A stretch of DNA of 11,894 bases from an uncultured Verrucomicrobiae bacterium (lineage in GTDB: Bacteria > Verrucomicrobiota > Verrucomicrobiia > Verrucomicrobiales > DEV007): assembly GCA_937898895.1 (NCBI GenBank), contig CALDKL010000678.1, positions 1-11,894 on the forward strand, given 5' to 3'. The notes under the pieces are model-generated. The model searched no databases, was not told the origin of the DNA, and saw only the letters and a list, made by a program, of their open reading frames with translations. Shown piece by piece: positions 7,183-11,894 of this stretch. How positions within the stretch are numbered: the first letter of the stretch is position 1; every line of letters begins with the position of its first letter. The position numbers were made by a program, and so were the translations under genes.

Positions 7183-8057
7183 GGGGTTTGATGCCGCCGC
7201 CGCAGCCAATGTTCGGACAGGGCCACTGCAACGGAGTTGACGAGGAGGATGAGGGCGAGAAGGACGAGGGCGCTGGAGGCGGCCATGGTGTTGCCGCCGG
7301 CCACGTTCAGAGCGAGGTCGTAGATGTGGACGGAGAGGGATCGTCCCGAATCCCCGAGGGTCTCCGGCCAGCGGATGGAGTAGCCGCTGGTGAAGATGAG
7401 AGCCGCCGTCTCCGAAAGGGCGCGCCCGATCCCGAGGGTGATCCCGATCACGATGCCGGGAAGGGCTGCGGGCAGCAGAATCTTCGCAATGGCCGTCGTG
7501 TTGGTGAGGCCGAGGGCGGCGGCGGCCGGACGCAGGTCGGCGGGGAGCGATTCGAGAGCCGAGAGGGTCGTGCGCACAAGGATGGGCAGGATCATGCAGG
7601 CGAGCGTGAGCCCCCCCGCCAGGATGGAGAACCCCATCCCTAACACTTGCCCGAAAAAGACCATGCCAAAGAGGCCGAAGACGATGGAGGGGACGCTGGC
7701 GAGCAGATCGACACCGCCGGTGACGAGCCGGGCGGCGACGCTTCTCCGTTTCACGAACTCGGAGAGCCAGAGGGCGCAGCCCACTCCGAGGGGGATGACG
7801 AGCCCCAGGCAGCAGACGAGGATGAGCAGACTGGAGACGAGGAGGGGACCGATGCCGCCGGCGCGGCCGGAGTCTTCCACTTCGCCGGTGAAATAGCCCC
7901 ACGAGAGTTGCGGGAAGCCAAGGCGCGCCAGGTCCCATACGATCCAGGCGAAGAGCCCGAAGCTCAAGAGAGCGGCGGCCATCCCGAAAGCGCCAAAGAC
8001 ACGATCTCCCAGGACGGGAAAGACGCGGCGTTTTTGGGGCGGGGCGAGGGTGGGCAT
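7179..8057 (-). CDS. pstA: Phosphate ABC transporter permease PstA
   Basis: This 292-aa inner-membrane protein pairs with PstC to form the phosphate channel. About six hydrophobic segments are visible (roughly residues 22-45, 70-98, 115-138, 142-165, 200-222 and 258-282). The cytoplasmic EAA-type coupling loop that docks to PstB is AAALGLTNTTAIAKILLPAA (178-197), followed by the conserved GIVIGITLGIGRALSETAAL region. The length matches other PstA proteins. It begins 24 nt after pstC and ends in a 4-nt overlap with pstB. No Shine-Dalgarno is evident before its ATG, so reinitiation from pstC is plausible. Confidence 0.95.
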   Translation of the reverse strand: MPTLAPPQKRRVFPVLGDRVFGAFGMAAALLSFGLFAWIVWDLARLGFPQLSWGYFTGEVEDSGRAGGIGPLLVSSLLILVCCLGLVIPLGVGCALWLSEFVKRRSVAARLVTGGVDLLASVPSIVFGLFGMVFFGQVLGMGFSILAGGLTLACMILPILVRTTLSALESLPADLRPAAAALGLTNTTAIAKILLPAALPGIVIGITLGIGRALSETAALIFTSGYSIRWPETLGDSGRSLSVHIYDLALNVAGGNTMAASSALVLLALILLVNSVAVALSEHWLRRRHQTP

Positions 8058-8081
8058 CGGAAGGTGGATTTGGAAACGGCT

Positions 8082-8984
8082 TCAGGCTCCCCCGGTTCCC
8101 GAGTCGATCGCCGGACGGCGGAAGGAGAGCCAGCCGACCAGGGCGGCGGTGAAGAGGACGAGGATCAATCCCGCGCAGAACAGCAGGGCCTTGTGCGAAG
8201 CAGTGGCGTAGCCCATCTCCAGAGCGATGGTCGAGGTGACGGGACGGATCGGGTCGAAGAGACTCGTGGGAATCTGGGGGATGTTTCCGCAGACCAGGAC
8301 GACGGCCATCGTTTCGCCCACGGCGCGTGCCAGCGAGAGCAGTACTCCCGTGCCGATGCCGCCCTTTGCGGCGGGCAGGGCGATGGACCAGATCGTCCGC
8401 GCCCGTCCCAGTCCCAGTCCGGCGGCGGCCTGGAGCTGCGCCGGAGGGACAGCCTGGAGCGCGGCCTGACTGGTGAGCGTGATGATGGGCAGGATCATCA
8501 GCCCGAGCACGATGCCCCCGGCCAACAGACTCTGACCCGAGGACTCGGGGACGAAACGGACGATGGCGGGGACGACGACGGACAATCCCCAGAAGCCGAA
8601 GACCACCGCCGGTACCCCGATGAGCAGCTCGAGGATGCGCCGATTCCATCGCTCCAGCGCGGGAGGCGCGTAGAAGCGGTGAAAGACAGCCCCGGCGACC
8701 CCGACGGGGAGGGCGAGGGCCACGGCGAGCAGAGTCACGAGGGTCGAGCCGACCAGCATCGAGACCACGCCGAACTGCGGATCGCGCACCGAGCCGGGCT
8801 GCCACTTCGGATCCGCGAAGAACGACTCCAGGCGGCCCGCCTCGATCGCCGGCCACGCTCCCTTGAACAGGAAGCAGACGATCAGGACGACGAGCGCACC
8901 CGAAACCAGCGCGAGCAGTCCGAGGATACCCTGAGCGACACGGTCAATTGACCGTGACAAAGAAGTGTTTTTCGATGATGTCAT
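8082..8984 (-). CDS. pstC: Phosphate ABC transporter permease PstC
   Basis: This 300-aa permease is the partner of PstA. Hydrophobic segments lie at about 19-40, 72-101, 117-143, 152-173, 208-232 and 266-287. The periplasmic WQPGS...FGVVSMLVGS region (61-80) is characteristic of PstC, and the EAA loop is AAAGLGLGRARTIWSIALPA (186-205), followed by LARAVGETMAVVLVCGN. The ATG at 8984 lies inside the end of pstS, giving a 41-nt overlap. This start is supported by AAGGAAG placed a few bases upstream, the best Shine-Dalgarno in the operon. A later TTG would shorten the overlap but has no such site. Confidence 0.95.
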   Translation of the reverse strand: MTSSKNTSLSRSIDRVAQGILGLLALVSGALVVLIVCFLFKGAWPAIEAGRLESFFADPKWQPGSVRDPQFGVVSMLVGSTLVTLLAVALALPVGVAGAVFHRFYAPPALERWNRRILELLIGVPAVVFGFWGLSVVVPAIVRFVPESSGQSLLAGGIVLGLMILPIITLTSQAALQAVPPAQLQAAAGLGLGRARTIWSIALPAAKGGIGTGVLLSLARAVGETMAVVLVCGNIPQIPTSLFDPIRPVTSTIALEMGYATASHKALLFCAGLILVLFTAALVGWLSFRRPAIDSGTGGA

Positions 8985-9756
8985 TGACTTCCTTGGACAT
9001 CAGGTAGTCCAGGAACGCCTTCGCTGCGGGAGAGGTGTCCGCATCGTGGACGATGTTGAGGGGGCGTCCGATCGGGAAGGTCCCGTCCGCCACTGCGGCG
9101 GTGGTCGCGGCGATGCCGTCGGTCGCAATCAGTTTGATGGGGGTGCCGCTCTTCGCTTCGCTCGCGGCCGTGCCGATGGAGACGTAACCGATCGTGTGAG
9201 GATTCGCGACGACGGAATTGATGACGTGCAGGTTCTCCCCGACGACGACGTCGGCTTTCACATCGGCATTGTCGAGTCCGAGGAAGCCCAGGAAGACCTC
9301 CAGGGTCGAGCGCCCCTCGGCCTTGTTGGCGACCACGATCTTCGCATCCGGTCCGCCAAAGGCGCTCCAGTTCGTCGTCTTGCCCGTGTAGATGTCGATG
9401 AGCTGCTGTTTGCTCAGATCGCTGACGGGATTGTCCTTGTGCAGGACCACGCAGACCCCGTCCGCAGCGATGCGGTGGGCCGTCAGCTTCGTGGGTTCGT
9501 CATCCTTGAGGACACGGGAGACCATGCCGAGGTCGGCGATGCCGCCAATGGTGTCGGCGATGCCGCGGGAACTGCCGCCGGTCTGCACCTCGATGCGCAC
9601 GCCGGGATGCGACGCCTCGTAGCGTTTGGCCACGTCGACCACGATGGGGGCGATGGTGCTGGCACCGGTCAGGACGACGACCTGGCTGGATTCCTTCTTT
9701 CCGCAAGAGGTGGCGAAAAGCGCCGCCGTGGCAAATGCAGCGGTCTTGGCGATCAC
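8944..9756 (-). CDS. pstS: Phosphate-binding lipoprotein PstS
   Basis: The 270-aa protein is the extracytoplasmic phosphate receptor of the importer. A GTG start at 9756 overlaps the arsR stop as GTGA. It is preceded by a G-rich GGGGGAGGA and followed by a lipoprotein signal with a plausible lipobox (FATSC, Cys18). Ligand-loop motifs match the PBP_like_2 type of PstS: TGAST (30-34), GGSSRG (60-65), LGMVSR (76-81), AADG (97-100) and EGRST (147-151). In E. coli PstS the loops contain a carboxylate (Asp56) and an R...SGT cluster; here the corresponding loops read SR and EGRST, so ligand contacts differ, as in other members of this subfamily. The frame extends upstream to about 10149 without a stop, but that part shadows arsR and lacks a signal. 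Phosphate is the best-supported ligand; preference over arsenate cannot be judged. Confidence 0.93.
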   Translation of the reverse strand: MIAKTAAFATAALFATSCGKKESSQVVVLTGASTIAPIVVDVAKRYEASHPGVRIEVQTGGSSRGIADTIGGIADLGMVSRVLKDDEPTKLTAHRIAADGVCVVLHKDNPVSDLSKQQLIDIYTGKTTNWSAFGGPDAKIVVANKAEGRSTLEVFLGFLGLDNADVKADVVVGENLHVINSVVANPHTIGYVSIGTAASEAKSGTPIKLIATDGIAATTAAVADGTFPIGRPLNIVHDADTSPAAKAFLDYLMSKEVNDIIEKHFFVTVN

Positions 9757-10079
9757 TCCTCCCCCGGAGCGAAAGAGATGTGACAGCAGCCGAGATCCAC
9801 GATCCCGTTCCGGTTCCGCTCCATCGTCGGCGAGAGCCGATAGAGCACGGCCTTCCCGTCGCGCTCCGACTCCACGATGCCCGCTTCGCGAAGACTCCGC
9901 AGATGATGGGAGAGCAGACTCTGTTCGATCCCCATGGCCGCCTGCAGTTCCCCCACGTGGCAGGGTCCCTTCATCAGATGCCTCACCACGGCCAGCCTCG
10001 TCTCGTCCGCCAAGGCCTTGAGACGATCGGCACAGGAAGGCTCCTCGGGAACGGGGTTCTGTGGGCGCGGCGTTTTCAT
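9753..10079 (-). CDS. ArsR/SmtB-family transcriptional repressor, first gene of the pst operon
   Basis: With the ATG at 10079 the protein has 108 aa; a GTG at 10103 would add eight residues, and neither start has a clear Shine-Dalgarno. The winged helix-turn-helix is typical of ArsR: LKALADETRLAVVRHL (20-35), then GELQAAMGIEQSLLSHHLRS (43-62) with the recognition helix, then the wing ERDGKAVLYRLS (72-83). Cysteines are at 16, 40, 98 and 99. C40 lies close to where classical ArsR has its CxC pair, and the C-terminal DLGCCHISF resembles ArsR proteins that bind As(III) through C-terminal thiols. It is fused to pstS by a 4-nt overlap and sits next to paired palindromes, so autoregulation of the arsR-pst operon is likely. 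The inducer is inferred, not shown; a metal, As(III), redox or other signal remains possible. Confidence 0.92.
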   Translation of the reverse strand: MKTPRPQNPVPEEPSCADRLKALADETRLAVVRHLMKGPCHVGELQAAMGIEQSLLSHHLRSLREAGIVESERDGKAVLYRLSPTMERNRNGIVDLGCCHISFAPGEE

Positions 10080-10120
10080 GCACGGGCGGTTGTCGGAAGT
10101 CACACTGGCGTATGGATCGG

Positions 10121-10130
10121 TTCATATGAA
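10121..10130. promoter_or_regulatory. Candidate ArsR operator, proximal site
   Basis: TTCATATGAA is a perfect 10-bp palindrome just downstream of the predicted arsR-pst -10 element. Its left part, within GTTCATAT (10120-10127), repeats exactly at 10152-10159, a 32-bp spacing of about three helical turns. Shared half-sites suggest that one regulator, probably ArsR, binds both sites. Confidence 0.45.
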
Positions 10131-10138
10131 TTGCCGCA

Positions 10139-10166
10139 AAGATGAACATCCGTTCATATCTGTCAA
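10139..10166 (-). promoter_or_regulatory. Candidate promoter of the arsR-pstSCAB operon
   Basis: On the minus strand a perfect -35 hexamer TTGACA (10166-10161) is followed, after 16 nt, by a weak -10 CATCTT (10144-10139). A start site near 10132 would leave a leader of about 50 nt before the arsR ATG. The weak -10 is the doubtful part. Confidence 0.4.
10142..10157. promoter_or_regulatory. Candidate ArsR operator, distal site between -35 and -10
   Basis: ATGAAC-N4-GTTCAT is a perfect 6-bp inverted repeat with an ATCC spacer. Half-sites of the TTCA/TGAA kind are common in ArsR/SmtB operators. It fills most of the spacer between the predicted -35 and -10, so a bound dimer would block RNA polymerase, as expected for a repressor of this operon. 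Confidence 0.5.
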
Positions 10167-10201
10167 ATCATAAACCCTTCTCCGATTTTGGCGCAATTCC
10201 G

Positions 10202-10217
10202 TTGAAGCTTCAAGCTT
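10202..10217. repeat. Palindrome TTGAAGCTTCAA with overlapping AAGCTT repeat
   Basis: TTGAAGCTTCAA (10202-10213) is a perfect 12-bp palindrome. AAGCTT recurs at 10212-10217, so AAGCTT-C-AAGCTT is also symmetric. Its half-sites differ from the TTCAT sites near arsR, so it may belong to control of the divergent lyase gene by a different regulator. Confidence 0.4.
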
Positions 10218-10274
10218 TCACCTTGTCAGGCTTCCGTCGAATGTTCACCACCCGTTCTCCCCGATTGGAACGAC

Positions 10275-10283
10275 GGGGGGGGG
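10275..10283. repeat. G9 homopolymer upstream of the lyase gene
   Basis: Nine consecutive G residues lie 87-95 nt upstream of the lyase start codon. Tracts of this length can change by slipped-strand replication and may be misread in sequencing. A shift here would not alter a reading frame but could change promoter spacing or leader structure. Confidence 0.6.
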
Positions 10284-10369
10284 CAATTGCTGCGCACCGT
10301 AAGCCAGGAAGTGCGGAGTGATGAACCGCCGCGGTGGCACAGTGCTCTGGTTTCTCCTGATCCCTGGTC

Positions 10370-11894
10370 ATGAAAATTTTATCCGGAATCGGCTCTCTTT
10401 TGATTTTGCTGGGCGCTGCCTCCGGCCCGTCGGCAGAGGAATCCCGCTTCCCGCCGAAGGCGAGCGCAGAGGAAGTGCGGAATCTCATCGACCGTGTGTC
10501 GGTTTCACACCCTCGCTTGCTCCTCGGTGCCGACGAGGCAAGGCAACTGCGCGGACGCGTCGAGGCCGATGTGGAGCTGGCCGCAATCGCCGCCGTCGTG
10601 TGTCGGGATGCCGATGCCATGCTCGCGGTGCCGCCCGTCCCGCGCGAACTCGAGGGTCGCCGCCTCCTTGGTCAGTCGCGCCGGGCGGTGCGGCGCATCC
10701 TGACCCTGGCGATGGCACATCTCCTCACCGGCCAGGAGCAATACGTTGCTCGTGCCGCGACGGAAATGCGTGCCATCGCCGCCTTTTCCGACTGGAATCC
10801 GGCGCACTATCTCGATGTCGCGGAGATGACCTTTGCGATGGCCATCGGTTACGACTGGCTTTTCGACTCGCTCGACGAGAAGACGCGTGCTGCAGTCCGG
10901 GAGGCGATCCTGACAAAGGGCGTGCGGGTTCCCCTCGGCAAAAAGAACAATGGATGGACGCGCGCCACGAACAATTGGGGTCAGGTCTGCCATGCCGGCA
11001 TGGTCGCGGGAGCCCTCGCCGTGCTCGAGTCCGACCGCGATGCAGCCGCCTCCACGATCCATCGCGCCATCGCGAACGTGCCGCGTTCGATGGCTTCCTA
11101 CGCACCCAGGGGCAGCTATCCGGAAGGGCCCAGCTACTGGTCCTACGGCACCACTTACAATGTCCTTCTTCTCGCTCTGCTCGAATCGGTGCTGGAAACG
11201 GATTTCGGCCTGGAACAGGCACCGGGGTTTGACCAGACGGGAGCCTATCCCGCGCTGATGACCGGTCCCTCCGGATATGCCTTCAACTACGCGGACGGTG
11301 GTTTCCGGCGCGGAGTGGAGCCCGCAGTGCACTGGTTCGCCTCGCACTTTCATCGGCCCGACTGGCGGATTGGCGAGAAAGAATCTCTGCAACAACGGCT
11401 CTCGGAGAAGACGGACCCCACTTCGGACTCCGGTCGTTTTTTCCCGCTGTTGCTGCTCTGGGCGAAAGAGGGGTTCGCAACCGGCGCGGTCCATCTGCCT
11501 CTGCACTGGACGAGCGGAGATGCCACGCCGGTGGCGGTGCATCGCAGCGGATGGGAGCGGGACGATGCGGTGTTTGCGGGGCTCAAGGGTGGCTCTCCCT
11601 CCGGGCCGCACGGGCACATGGACATCGGCTCGTTTGTCCTCGATGCCGACGGTGTCCGTTGGGCGGCCGATCTCGGCGCGGAGAAATATCATCGCATCGA
11701 GTCGCGGGGGATGAATTTCTGGAGCATGAAGCAGGACTCCGACCGATGGCGTGTTTTCCGCCAGAGCAGCCTGAGCCACAACACGCTCGTCATTGGTGGT
11801 GCGCTGCAGAGGGCTGCCGGTCATGCCGGGATCGTTCGTTTCTCCGCCTCGCCGGAGTTCCCGCACTCGGTCGTGGACATGAGTGACGTGTATG
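10370..11894 (+). CDS. Heparinase II/III-like polysaccharide lyase, secreted (truncated by window edge)
   Basis: The frame is open from ATG 10370 to the right edge (508 codons). An in-frame TGA at 10358-10360 fixes the start to this ATG. A signal peptide is clear (residues 1-22, SLLILLGAASGPSA). An alpha-helical toroid-like domain covers about 40-290 and includes NNWGQVCHAG (201-210) and GSYPEGPSYWSYG (248-260), which carry the conserved Asn, His208, Tyr and Glu of the family active site. The beta-sandwich domain begins near 385 with HGHMDIGSF (414-422), AADLG and SLSHNTL. H416, D434 and H470 match the spacing of the structural zinc ligands of heparinase II (18 and 36 residues apart, against 18 and 38). 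Such enzymes cleave uronate-containing polysaccharides (alginate, heparan-type, ulvan-type chains) by beta-elimination. The substrate is not readable. The gene is divergent from arsR-pst. Confidence 0.9.
   Translation, partial: MKILSGIGSLLILLGAASGPSAEESRFPPKASAEEVRNLIDRVSVSHPRLLLGADEARQLRGRVEADVELAAIAAVVCRDADAMLAVPPVPRELEGRRLLGQSRRAVRRILTLAMAHLLTGQEQYVARAATEMRAIAAFSDWNPAHYLDVAEMTFAMAIGYDWLFDSLDEKTRAAVREAILTKGVRVPLGKKNNGWTRATNNWGQVCHAGMVAGALAVLESDRDAAASTIHRAIANVPRSMASYAPRGSYPEGPSYWSYGTTYNVLLLALLESVLETDFGLEQAPGFDQTGAYPALMTGPSGYAFNYADGGFRRGVEPAVHWFASHFHRPDWRIGEKESLQQRLSEKTDPTSDSGRFFPLLLLWAKEGFATGAVHLPLHWTSGDATPVAVHRSGWERDDAVFAGLKGGSPSGPHGHMDIGSFVLDADGVRWAADLGAEKYHRIESRGMNFWSMKQDSDRWRVFRQSSLSHNTLVIGGALQRAAGHAGIVRFSASPEFPHSVVDMSDVY

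Larger units (their letters stand above)
10080..10369. other. Divergent intergenic region between arsR-pst and the lyase gene
   Basis: These 290 bp separate two divergently transcribed units. The half near arsR (10104-10220) is AT-rich and holds the probable pst promoter and several palindromes, listed separately. The half near the lyase (10221-10369) is GC-rich with a G9 run. I see no protein-coding frame with a credible start and no RNA gene. Confidence 0.6.

Noticed and set aside
5662..7191. A 509-codon open frame on the plus strand
   Set aside because: It runs antisense across the porin, the intergenic gap and pstB, and consists of low-complexity V/G/D/E sequence with no motif.
7183..8856. 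Extension of the pstB frame upstream by 558 codons
   Set aside because: This part overlaps pstA and pstC out of frame and is Arg/Pro-rich. The true start at 7182 gives the ATGA overlap and a normal PstB length.
7647..8951. A 434-codon open frame on the plus strand
   Set aside because: It is antisense to pstA and pstC and extremely rich in E, D, G, Q and R, the expected mirror of hydrophobic membrane segments.
9757..10149. Extension of the pstS frame upstream by 131 codons
   Set aside because: It shadows arsR out of frame and would bury the lipoprotein signal. The GTG at 9756 fits the signal and the operon overlap.
10160..10170. CTGTCAAATCA as a Pho box
   Set aside because: Only one CTGTCA-like half is present, in the orientation opposite to the operon, without a second repeat at 11-bp spacing.
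10505..11866. A 453-codon open frame on the minus strand
   Set aside because: It is antisense to the lyase, whose frame shows conserved active-site and zinc motifs.
1..11894. CRISPR array, tRNA, rRNA, insertion sequence or integration site
   Set aside because: I saw no regularly spaced repeats, cloverleaf-forming segment, rRNA-like sequence, transposase or integrase motif, or long terminal repeats.

Overview
The window is about 12 kb of GC-rich bacterial DNA carrying nine genes, eight on the minus strand and one on the plus strand. Both ends cut through a gene. The mix suggests a Gram-negative, polysaccharide-degrading bacterium: a periplasmic alpha-2-macroglobulin, a Porin_O_P-type outer-membrane protein, two Tat-exported proteins including a TIM-barrel sugar isomerase homologue, and a heparinase II/III-like lyase. 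Weak or absent Shine-Dalgarno sequences are common. I think Verrucomicrobiota is the most likely phylum. This is an inference from gene content; there is no rRNA or other phylogenetic marker here.

Layout from left to right. 1-2141 (minus) is the N-terminal 713 codons of a bacterial alpha-2-macroglobulin, running off the left edge. 2355-3290 and 3330-4781 (minus) are a likely two-gene unit: a Tat-exported protein with two von Willebrand A-like segments, followed by a Tat-exported xylose-isomerase-like TIM barrel. 4915-6147 (minus) is a phosphate-selective-porin-family protein with its own probable promoter. 6340-10079 (minus) is a compact operon, arsR-pstS-pstC-pstA-pstB, with overlapping or closely spaced genes and no phoU. 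A 290-bp divergent region follows, holding a good -35 hexamer, two TTCAT-based palindromes next to arsR, and a separate palindrome and a G9 run nearer the plus-strand gene. 10370-11894 (plus) is a secreted heparinase II/III-like polysaccharide lyase cut by the right edge.

Working together: the pst genes encode a complete high-affinity phosphate ABC importer (lipoprotein receptor, two permeases, ATPase). The porin downstream could supply the outer-membrane step. The unusual point is the regulator: an ArsR/SmtB-type repressor with a C-terminal Cys-Cys pair is fused into the operon by a 4-nt overlap, and a matching palindrome sits between the -35 and -10 elements. This suggests control by a thiol-binding ligand such as As(III), or by another signal, rather than or in addition to PhoB. 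The ligand is not shown by the sequence.

Several long open frames antisense to, or out of frame with, these genes exist because of the high GC content. They are not annotated. The real alpha-2-macroglobulin and lyase frames are open to the window edges and have no stop codon inside the window.
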